Positions 49,746 through 56,194 of a stretch of DNA of 56,194 bases are shown in pieces. Below the pieces are notes generated by a model that searched no databases, was not told where the DNA came from, and worked only from the letters and a program-made list of their open reading frames with translations. Positions within the stretch are counted from its first letter, which is position 1; every line of letters begins with the position of its first letter. The stretch is from assembly GCA_020632925.1 (NCBI GenBank), contig JACKER010000038.1, forward strand, positions 1-56,194, in the 5' to 3' direction. The position numbers were made by a program, and so were the translations under genes. Source of the stretch: Alphaproteobacteria bacterium (GTDB taxonomy: Bacteria; Myxococcota_A; UBA796; GCA-2862545).

Positions 49746-52664
49746 GTGTCCAGAGACGCCGACCGGACCTGGGAGAGCACGGACGAGACCCCGCTCGAGC
49801 CCTCCGCGGGCGATCCGCTGGCCTCCGGGCCCGACCGCTACGAGGACCGCGCGACGCTCGGCGAGGGTGCGCTCGGGCGCGTGATCGCCACCCACGACCG
49901 GGTGCTGGACCGCGTGGTGGCGCGCAAGGAGCTGGTGCGCGACCAACCGGGCGCAGCGGAGCGCTTCGTGGCCGAGGCCCGCGTGACCGCCGGCCTGGAG
50001 CACCCGTCGATCCCCCCGGTCTACGAGGCGGGCCGCCTGCCGGACGGGACGCCCTACTACACGATGAAACGGGTCGAGGGGCGCTCCATGCGCGCGGCGA
50101 TCGCCGAGGCGACGACGCTGCCCGCGCGCCTCGAGCTGGTCGACGCCGTGCTGCGGGCCGTGCAGGCGATGGCCTACGCGCACGCACAGGGCGTGCTGCA
50201 CCGCGACCTGAAGCCGGACAACGTCCTGCTCGGGCGCTACGGCGAGACCTGGGTCGTCGACTGGGGGCTCGCGCACCGCGCCGACGGCCCGCCGACCACC
50301 GGCATCGCCGGCACCCCGGGGTACATGAGCCCCGAGCAGGCGCGCGGCGAGCCCGTGGGGCCGCCGTCGGACGTCTGGAGCCTGGGCGCCCTGCTGCACG
50401 CCGTGCTCGCCGGCCGACGTCCGTTCGGTCCGCTCTCGGGGCGCGAGGCGATGGCGCGCGTCAGGAGTGAGGGGCCACCACCCCTCGCCAGCGTCGTGCC
50501 CGAGGTCCCGCCGGAGCTCGCCGCCGTCGTCGACAAGGCGCTGTCCTTCGACCCCACCCACCGCTACCCCGACGCGGGTGGGCTCGCGGCCGACCTCGAG
50601 GCCTGGGTCAGCGGCCGCAGGGTCGCCGCCTACGCCTACTCGCCCTGGCAGGTGCTGGCGCGCGAGCTGTGGCGGCACCGGTGGCGGGTCGCGGCCGCGC
50701 TCGCGGTGCTGGCGCTGCTGGCGGGGGTGCTGGTCGAGGCCGATCGGCGCCAGCGGGACGGCGCGCGGCGTGCGCTCGACGCCGAGCGGCGGGAGCAACG
50801 GGCCACGGAGCGGGCGCTCGCGGAGTCGTTGGTGGCGGCGGGGAGGGTCGCCCTGGCCGAGGGGAACACGCTCCTCGCCGGGGCCGACGGTGCCGTCGCC
50901 CTGCGCTACGCCGACCTGCCCGAGGCGCGCGGGCTGGTGGCGCGCACGCTCGCTGCCGGGACACCACGCCCGGTCGATGCGCTCGACGCCGGCCACCCCT
51001 GCCGCTGGCTGGCGCGCGGGCCCGACCTCGTGGTGTGTGGGGGCGACGGAGGCATCACCGCCTTCGTCGACGGGGAGCGCCGCTGGCACCGCGACGAGCA
51101 GACCATCGACGGGGTGCTCACGGCGGACGGCACGCGCCTCGTCGCCTCCCTGACCACGGTCGAGGGCGGCGCGGTGGAGGTCCTGTCCGCCGCCGACGGC
51201 AGCACGTCCCAGGCCTTCCGGTCCGCGTCCGACACGCCGCGAGCGGTGGCCTGGGTGGGTGAGCGGCCGGTGTGGGCCGAGGGCGGGACGCTGGTGGACG
51301 GCGTGAACCAGGTGATGTTCTGCAACTCGAACGTGACCGACCTGCAGGTCGACGCGAGCGGCCGGCTGAACGCGGTGTGCGCCAACGGCGGGTACGGCGT
51401 GTTCCGCCCGGACGACCTGACGCGCATCGAGCAGCCCGCCACCTCGCAGCTCGGCGTGGCGTTCGCGCTGACGCCCGACGGTCGCGGAGCCTGGATGGGC
51501 GTGGACCGGTCGGTCCGCCGGGTGGGTCCCGACGCCGACGGCGGCGAGCCGATCGACGTGGGCGGGTACACCGGGGCCCTCGCGCTCTCCCCCGACGGGC
51601 GGTGGTTGGTGGCGTCGACCGACCGCCAGGAGGTCCGGTGGATCGACCGGGTGCGGGGTGGCGCCCCATCCGTGCTGCCCACGGGAGCGACGCGCACCGG
51701 CCTGGCGTTCGAGCCCGACGGCACGCTCTGGGTCAGCGGTGCGCGGGGTCCCATGCGCTGGTCCCCACCCGCGCCTCCGGCCATCGAGCAGGCGGAGGGG
51801 GTCACCTCGATCGTCCCCGCGGGCGACGACGCCGTCCTCGCGACCGCGGGGGGACGCCTGGAACGGCTCGAGGTCGTGGGTCCCGGGCGGAAGGCGCTCC
51901 TCGACCTGGGCTTCCGGGTCCACCTCTACCCGGTGGGTCGCGAGGTGTACGCCGCCGACTCGCTGTTCCGCCAGAGCTGGCGCATCTCCCTCGACGGCGA
52001 CATCGAGGAGCGCCCCAGGCGGGACGCCCACATCGGGCGCCTGGGTGGGGTGGTGGGTGACGCGTTGTTGTGGGGGGTGCAGGGCACGGACGAGGTCGTG
52101 GTGACGGACGTCGACCTCCGGGAGCTCGCGCGGGAGCACCTCCCCCGGGTGGCGCCGGTGGACGGCCACGTCGTCGTCCGCGGGACGGGTGCGTTCGAGG
52201 AGCTGGCGCCGACCACGCTCCGCCCCCTGCGGCGGATCGAGGTCCCCGCGGTCACGCCCCCGATCTCGGACGACTGGGACGTCGTCGGGTACGGGGTGGA
52301 CGGGACCTGGTGGCTGGGCGATCGGAGCGGCGTGATCGCGGTGCACCCCGACGGGCGGGCAGCTCGCGTGGACCACCCGATGGTGGGGATGGCCACGCTC
52401 GCGGACGGCCGCGTCGTGCTCGGTGGGTGGGACGGGACGTGGACGGTGGTGGACGACGACCGCGTGGTCGCCGTGCTGCCGGGCACCGGCGCGCACGTGG
52501 GCAACGCGTACCTGGTCGGCCCGAGGCTCGTGACCACCGACTGGGACGGCCTCGCGCGCACCTGGGATCCCACCGTCTTCGACGCCGACGGCGCCGACCT
52601 GTGGCAGCGGGTGCTGCCGAACACCGGCTACGACTGGGTCGACGGGCGAATCGTCTCCCGCTGA
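49746..52664 (+). CDS. Transmembrane Ser/Thr protein kinase with extracytoplasmic beta-propeller
   Basis: A 972-residue Hanks-type kinase. Residues 32-300 form the kinase domain: LGEGALGRV, catalytic Lys61 in ARKEL, HRDLKPDN with Asp154, DWG at 172 in place of DFG, and GTPGYMSPEQ. A transmembrane helix at about 315-332 is followed by a basic coiled coil (RRALDAERREQRATERALAES) and about 600 residues of WD40/PQQ-like blades. The propeller probably senses an extracytoplasmic ligand or partner. All catalytic residues are present, so the kinase should be active despite the Phe-to-Trp change. It looks like a stand-alone leaderless gene. Confidence 0.93.
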   Translation: MSRDADRTWESTDETPLEPSAGDPLASGPDRYEDRATLGEGALGRVIATHDRVLDRVVARKELVRDQPGAAERFVAEARVTAGLEHPSIPPVYEAGRLPDGTPYYTMKRVEGRSMRAAIAEATTLPARLELVDAVLRAVQAMAYAHAQGVLHRDLKPDNVLLGRYGETWVVDWGLAHRADGPPTTGIAGTPGYMSPEQARGEPVGPPSDVWSLGALLHAVLAGRRPFGPLSGREAMARVRSEGPPPLASVVPEVPPELAAVVDKALSFDPTHRYPDAGGLAADLEAWVSGRRVAAYAYSPWQVLARELWRHRWRVAAALAVLALLAGVLVEADRRQRDGARRALDAERREQRATERALAESLVAAGRVALAEGNTLLAGADGAVALRYADLPEARGLVARTLAAGTPRPVDALDAGHPCRWLARGPDLVVCGGDGGITAFVDGERRWHRDEQTIDGVLTADGTRLVASLTTVEGGAVEVLSAADGSTSQAFRSASDTPRAVAWVGERPVWAEGGTLVDGVNQVMFCNSNVTDLQVDASGRLNAVCANGGYGVFRPDDLTRIEQPATSQLGVAFALTPDGRGAWMGVDRSVRRVGPDADGGEPIDVGGYTGALALSPDGRWLVASTDRQEVRWIDRVRGGAPSVLPTGATRTGLAFEPDGTLWVSGARGPMRWSPPAPPAIEQAEGVTSIVPAGDDAVLATAGGRLERLEVVGPGRKALLDLGFRVHLYPVGREVYAADSLFRQSWRISLDGDIEERPRRDAHIGRLGGVVGDALLWGVQGTDEVVVTDVDLRELAREHLPRVAPVDGHVVVRGTGAFEELAPTTLRPLRRIEVPAVTPPISDDWDVVGYGVDGTWWLGDRSGVIAVHPDGRAARVDHPMVGMATLADGRVVLGGWDGTWTVVDDDRVVAVLPGTGAHVGNAYLVGPRLVTTDWDGLARTWDPTVFDADGADLWQRVLPNTGYDWVDGRIVSR

Positions 52665-52671
52665 GGGACGC

Positions 52672-53295
52672 TCAGGGGGCCGAGGTGGGCATCGGCGCGG
52701 GGTAAACCGGTGTCACGTCGGCACCCAGCAGCGCCTCGACGGCGGCTGCACGCGACCTGCGGGTGCGGCGATCGAGGGAGGCCCACAGCTCGCCGTCGTG
52801 CTGCGTGGACATCTCGGTGGTGAGCACCGGCAGCGCGATCACGACCACGTCGCCCCCGAGCAGCTGCGTCGACGCCTCGCCGACCGGGACCCGAGCGTGC
52901 CGCTCGATGCGGACGGGCTCGAGGAAGTAGGACGAACCATGGTCCTCGAACCGGGGAGCGGTGTCGAAGACCGTCGTCAGGTCGGCCGCCCCACCCTCCG
53001 GCGCCGACATCGCGGACAGCGTGAGCCCGTGGAAGTCCTCGCGGATCTGGACGACCTCCGAGTCGGGGACCCACTCGGGGCGGACGGCCATGCCACCCGT
53101 GACGAGCTGCGCGCCCTCCGGACCCTCCACCGGACCGAGCACGCAGCTGCACACGACGGTGAGCAGGCCGTCCTCCTCCAGCAGCGCCGCCGCAGCGCGC
53201 GCCGCGGGCAGATCGGTCTCCATCGCGCGGGCCAGGCGCGCGACGGTCGACACGTCGTCCGTGCGCAGGATCAGGAGCTGGAGGGCAAGATGCAA
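52672..53295 (-). CDS. Hypothetical protein with possible winged-helix N-terminus
   Basis: A 207-residue protein that I do not recognise. The first 55 residues have a winged-helix-like pattern (VSTVARLARAMETDLPAARAAAALLEEDGLLTVV). The rest is beta-rich, with a charged and hydrophobic strand alternation (DVVVIALPVLTTEM) and a basic C-terminus. The start is set at TTG 53295 because GAGGTG lies 4 nt upstream and no ATG or GTG is close. It is convergent with the kinase gene (7 bp) and divergent from the next gene. Confidence 0.6.
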   Translation of the reverse strand: MHLALQLLILRTDDVSTVARLARAMETDLPAARAAAALLEEDGLLTVVCSCVLGPVEGPEGAQLVTGGMAVRPEWVPDSEVVQIREDFHGLTLSAMSAPEGGAADLTTVFDTAPRFEDHGSSYFLEPVRIERHARVPVGEASTQLLGGDVVVIALPVLTTEMSTQHDGELWASLDRRTRRSRAAAVEALLGADVTPVYPAPMPTSAP

Positions 53296-53358
53296 CGGAC
53301 ACCTCGGCGAGGATGGCCACGCAGCGTACCCTGTCCATCGACGAGGCGGGACGCTCGA

Positions 53359-54369
53359 ATGACGGATCGTCGCCATCTCTGGGCAGTCGCGGTCGGGGCC
53401 ACGGTCTCGGCGAACGAGCTCGGTTCCCTGGTGGCCCGACTCGCCGAACGGCGGGGCTGGAAGGTGACGGACGGCGGGTATCGCCTCCCGATGCACACGG
53501 ACCTCTCGGTGGAGATCGTCCTCCAGGGCTCGCGGTCGTGGGCCATCGCCGAAGGCAACGACGAGGAGGCGGCCCCGTGGCGTTGGCTCCCTTCGGCCCT
53601 CGCTCGTCGCGTGCAGGCGCCGGTCCGCGCGCACGTCGTCACCGTGTCGGAGGAGCACATCGTCCGCGAGGGGGAGTCGCTGTTCCCCATCGACGTCGTC
53701 TCGGCCGACGTTCATCCCGATGGCGCCGCCGTGCCACTCGAGCAGGAGGACTTCGGCGACGCCGAGGCCGCCGGCGATCCCTGGGAGACCCTGTCGTGGC
53801 TGGTGGGGGCACTGATCGACGAGGCCGACGACCGCTACGTCCACGTCGAGCACGTCTACCTGCGTCGTCCGAGAGACACGCGAGATCCCGACCCGTGGCT
53901 GCTGACGGAGGGGGGCGGCTCGCGGCTCGTGTTCGGCGACGCCCCCCCGCTCGAGCTGACCGCCGAAGACGCCCGCTACGTGGTGTGGCGCCTGTCCGAC
54001 GTGCTGGCGCCCGGCGCACCTCCCGACCTCACCCGCTGGCGGGCACGGTTGCTCACCAGCGCCGGCCTCTCGTCCGTCCCCGGGACCGAGGACGAGCGAT
54101 GGTGGACGCGGTGGTGGTCGGTGACTCGCGCGGAGCGGGCGGCCACGACGCCGGACGGTCGGACACCGTCGTGGAAGCTCACGTCGCCGGGTCGTTGGGT
54201 GCTGACGCTGCCAGAGTGCCGGCACCTCTCGACGGCGCTGGACCGCCCGCCGGTCCCCGGCCACACGCCGACCGACGCCCAGGCCGTCCTCCTGGCCGCG
54301 GTCGCCTCGGCGTTGGGGCGAGCTGGTGGCGAGCTCGAGGTGATCGTGGAGGACGGGCCCGGGCGGTGA
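53359..54369 (+). CDS. Hypothetical protein, 336 aa
   Basis: I do not recognise this family. It has no signal peptide or transmembrane helix. It is rich in Trp, Arg and acidic residues, with beta-strand patterns such as HLWAVAVGATVSANELG, LPMHTDLSVEIVLQGS and VRAHVVTVSEEHIV. The C-terminus has a short helical AVLLAAVASALGRAGG. It lies 63 bp from the divergent 207-residue gene, and both could share a promoter region. The upstream TACCCT at 53328 is a possible -10. Confidence 0.55.
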   Translation: MTDRRHLWAVAVGATVSANELGSLVARLAERRGWKVTDGGYRLPMHTDLSVEIVLQGSRSWAIAEGNDEEAAPWRWLPSALARRVQAPVRAHVVTVSEEHIVREGESLFPIDVVSADVHPDGAAVPLEQEDFGDAEAAGDPWETLSWLVGALIDEADDRYVHVEHVYLRRPRDTRDPDPWLLTEGGGSRLVFGDAPPLELTAEDARYVVWRLSDVLAPGAPPDLTRWRARLLTSAGLSSVPGTEDERWWTRWWSVTRAERAATTPDGRTPSWKLTSPGRWVLTLPECRHLSTALDRPPVPGHTPTDAQAVLLAAVASALGRAGGELEVIVEDGPGR

Positions 54370-54390
54370 TCGGGGAACCGTCGCTCTCGG

Positions 54391-54426
54391 GAGCGGGAGC
54401 GGGAGCGGGAGCGGGAGCGGGAGCGG
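54391..54426. repeat. GAGCGG hexamer repeat, six copies
   Basis: Six perfect tandem GAGCGG units are followed by a degenerate ACGCGG and a purine-rich GGAAGGGA stretch. It lies in the 161-bp gap before the phospholipase gene. The rest of the gap shows no gene. Confidence 0.85.
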
Positions 54427-54530
54427 ACGCGGAAGGGAGGGGAAGGGAGTGGAACGGATGGGAGGAGGGTGGCGCCGTACATCCAAGGTGTCCGGAGCGG
54501 GCACGTCGCCCCTCGGTCCTGGAGCAGCCC

Positions 54531-55409
54531 ATGAACGCCGTCGTCCTCTTCGCCTCCGTCGCCTCCGCCTTCTCGCCCTCCGCGAACACCGACTACGTCA
54601 TGCAGCAGGTCATCTCCACCGACGGCTACGACTTCGCCTGCGGCCTGACGTCGGAGACCGACACCACCGTCGACTGCCTGAACGAGAGCATCGACGTGCG
54701 CTTCGAGAAGGTCTCCACCAACAGGTACCGGGTGAAGACCTACCGCAGCGGGAAGTGGTGCTACCTCGACGCCGGCAGCTACGGCTCGGGCCCGGCGCTC
54801 GGCATGGGGGCCAGCGTGAAGTGGACCTGCTCGGGCACGGGTGACGTGTTCGAGACCCGCGACGAGCCGAGCGGCTGGTCGAGCTTCGGTGGGGCGTTCG
54901 GCATGCCCACGACCACCGGTCGGATCCAGCTTCGGGCCACCGTCAGCTTCTATGGCTCGCCCATGAGCTGCGGCCTCGGCACCGTGCCCTGGCGGTACAC
55001 CGGCGACAGCGACATGCGCAACCTCTACGCGAACTGCACGAGCTCCTGGGGCGAGGCCTTCCGCATCGAGCAGAGCGCGACGGCCGCGCCCGACTACACC
55101 AAGGACATCCGCACCGCCCCGAACGGTTGCTCCTCCCCCACGGAGCTCGACTTCGCCCTCGACGGCTACGACGACCTCTTCCGCCCGGCCTGCGACATCC
55201 ACGACTGGTGCTGGGCCACGCCCTGGATGAGCACCAGCGAGTGCAACGAGATCTTCTACGACGAGATGCTCGACATCTGCGGCTTCGACCCCTTCTGCAT
55301 TGGCGCCGCGAACAACTACCTCGCCGCGGTGGACATCCTCGGCGACCGCGAGGTGAGCTGGCTCGACGACGCCAACTCCACCGGCATCAACCAGGTGATC
55401 GGCGACTGA
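54531..55409 (+). CDS. Secreted phospholipase A2-like protein
   Basis: A 292-residue exported protein with a signal peptide (MNAVVLFASVASA). Residues 20-190 form a Cys-rich beta domain of unknown type, perhaps lectin-like. Residues 198-292 resemble prokaryotic phospholipase A2: FRPACDIHDWCWATPWM places the catalytic His224-Asp225 dyad with Cys221 and Cys227 as in the PACxxHDxCY signature (Trp replaces Tyr). Further Cys residues (NGC, SECNEIF, DICGFDPFC) can form disulfides. It would hydrolyse the sn-2 bond of phospholipids outside the cell. GGAG lies 7 nt before the ATG. Confidence 0.85.
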   Translation: MNAVVLFASVASAFSPSANTDYVMQQVISTDGYDFACGLTSETDTTVDCLNESIDVRFEKVSTNRYRVKTYRSGKWCYLDAGSYGSGPALGMGASVKWTCSGTGDVFETRDEPSGWSSFGGAFGMPTTTGRIQLRATVSFYGSPMSCGLGTVPWRYTGDSDMRNLYANCTSSWGEAFRIEQSATAAPDYTKDIRTAPNGCSSPTELDFALDGYDDLFRPACDIHDWCWATPWMSTSECNEIFYDEMLDICGFDPFCIGAANNYLAAVDILGDREVSWLDDANSTGINQVIGD

Positions 55410-55434
55410 CGACGACCTCCCGGCCTCGCCAGCC

Positions 55435-55475
55435 CTCCTCGGGTTAGTCCCCGGACCCGCATCCAACCCGAGGAG
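55435..55475 (+). promoter_or_regulatory. Perfect 11-bp stem sequestering the SD of the glyoxalase-like gene
   Basis: CTCCTCGGGTT (55435-55445) pairs perfectly with AACCCGAGGAG (55465-55475) across a 19-nt loop. The AGGAG at 55471-55475 is the SD for GTG 55480. No T-tract follows, so an RNA structure that hides the ribosome site is more likely than a terminator. Confidence 0.6.
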
Positions 55476-55479
55476 CGCC

Positions 55480-55854
55480 GTGCTCTCCCATCTCTCGCTG
55501 GGTGTTCGGGACCTGGCTGCCGCTGGCCGGTTCTACGATGCCGTCCTCGCGCCGCTGGGCGTCGTCCGCGTCTGGGACACCCCGCGCGGCATCGGGTACG
55601 GGTTCCCCGGCCAGGGCGACAAGCTCGCGCTCTTCCCGCACCCGACGAGCGATGCCCTGGCCGCCGGACCCGGCTTCCACCTGGCCTTCGCCGCCCCCGC
55701 TCCCACCGCCGTCGACGCCTTCCATGCGGCGGCGGTCGCCCACGGGGGCACGGACGAGGGTGCGCCCGGCCTCCGTCCCCACTACGGCGCCACCTACTAC
55801 GCCGCCTTCGTCCGCGATCCCGACGGCCACAAGCTGGAATGCGTCCACCAATGA
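55480..55854 (+). CDS. Glyoxalase/VOC-family protein
   Basis: A 124-residue single-unit VOC protein. MLSHLSLGVRDLAAAGRFYDAVLAPLGV gives the first beta-alpha-beta module with a metal-type His at position 4; GPGFHLAFAAP supplies a second His; and YYAAFVRDPDGHKLECVHQ ends with the conserved Glu. This matches small lactoylglutathione lyase-like dioxygenase-fold proteins, but the reaction is unknown. The GTG start is 4 nt after AGGAG, which lies in a strong hairpin. Confidence 0.88.
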   Translation: MLSHLSLGVRDLAAAGRFYDAVLAPLGVVRVWDTPRGIGYGFPGQGDKLALFPHPTSDALAAGPGFHLAFAAPAPTAVDAFHAAAVAHGGTDEGAPGLRPHYGATYYAAFVRDPDGHKLECVHQ

Positions 55855-55928
55855 CCGAGTCATGGTGGGAGCGACAGAGGGGAAGCATGGGTTCGGATGC
55901 CGAGGTCTGCATCTTCGACTACGCCCGG

Positions 55929-55934
55929 TACACT
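55929..55934 (+). promoter_or_regulatory. -10-like TACACT before a 15-codon ORF
   Basis: TACACT is followed by exactly 6 nt and GTG at 55941, as for the leaderless genes. The ORF stops at 55988, just before the transposase remnant. It may be the truncated start of a gene interrupted by the insertion, or chance. Confidence 0.25.
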
Positions 55935-56003
55935 CGTGACGTGACCGATCAGCGGACCAGGGAGGCGGTGGACGAGCGGGACGTGTGACGTGGTCGCGTG
56001 AAT

Positions 56004-56194
56004 CTATGCGGCCAGGACAGCGGTCTCGAGCTCGGCTCGGTACGCCATCGGCGTGAGCTCCGCCGCGCTCAGGCCGAACCCGTCGCGGTGCGTCCCACGG
56101 CGATCGAACAGCCAGGTGAGGTAGGCCAGCACGTCGACGCCGACCTTCTGGGCGGTCCGGACGACGCCGAGCAGGGTCGCCCACCGATGGGCGC
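56004..56194 (-). mobile_element. 3' end of IS66-type transposase (cut by window edge)
   Basis: The last 63 codons of a minus-strand reading frame read AHRWATLLGVVRTAQKVGVDV, then AYLTWLFDRRG, then GLSAAELTPMAYRA. This resembles the C-terminal region of IS66-family transposases, with the A-x-L-x-G-V-x-x-A core and the YL-W segment. The start lies beyond the window. No terminal inverted repeat could be confirmed. Confidence 0.6.

Overview
This 56 kb window is very GC-rich, densely coded DNA. It most likely comes from a member of the Myxococcota or a close deltaproteobacterial relative, probably an uncultured one. The main grounds are: three giant proteins ending in a MYXO-CTERM-type tail (a CxC motif, a hydrophobic stretch, then an Arg cluster); many lipoproteins with Asp/Ala/Thr-rich linkers; MopE-like, VCBS/FG-GAP and thrombospondin-type-3-like calcium repeats; and a eukaryotic-type Ser/Thr kinase with a beta-propeller. 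No rRNA, tRNA or CRISPR array was seen, and no gap between genes exceeds 300 bp.

Layout. (1) 1-16 kb is a mixed region. It holds a pair of related small membrane proteins, a metzincin (M43-like) lipoprotein, a TetR regulator convergent with a cytochrome P450 that has a double palindromic operator, an ArsR-DUF2087 regulator coupled to homoserine kinase, an esterase, an epimerase, acetyltransferases, a cation-chloride-cotransporter-like protein, an alpha/beta hydrolase, and two tandem VWA-type lipoproteins. (2) 15.9-25.5 kb is a long minus-strand block: a GAF-adenylate cyclase unit with an L7/L12-like small protein and an acetyltransferase, preceded by a MoxR ATPase / VWA / DUF5682-like module. 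The module also contains an ABC/SMC-type ATPase and two related uncharacterised proteins. A one-gene S24/S26-like element lies antiparallel inside it, and a SWIM-like zinc protein that may belong to it lies at 39.1 kb. (3) 25.6-39.2 kb is dominated by three paralogous surface proteins of about 1,300 residues, with a di-heme c-type cytochrome/propeller lipoprotein between the first and second. (4) 39.8-48.6 kb is an iron/heme locus. A perfect Fur-box-like palindrome at 41612-41634 coincides with a sigma-70 promoter and drives hugZ-like, TonB receptor, hmuY-like, double hmuY-like, and hmuT/U/V-like genes, which overlap or nearly abut. A MopE-like beta-helix lipoprotein diverges from the same site. 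(5) 48.6-56.2 kb holds an aldo/keto reductase, a kinase-propeller, two uncharacterised genes, a secreted phospholipase A2, a glyoxalase-like protein, and at the right edge the 3' end of an IS66-type transposase.

Two features run through the window. Several genes have a TANNNT -10-like hexamer 6-7 nt before their start codon and no Shine-Dalgarno sequence, which suggests leaderless transcription. Others use strong SD sequences, often with GTG or TTG starts, and many adjacent genes share a 4-nt ATGA/GTGA overlap. All functional calls rest on motifs read by eye from the translated sequence; no database search was run.
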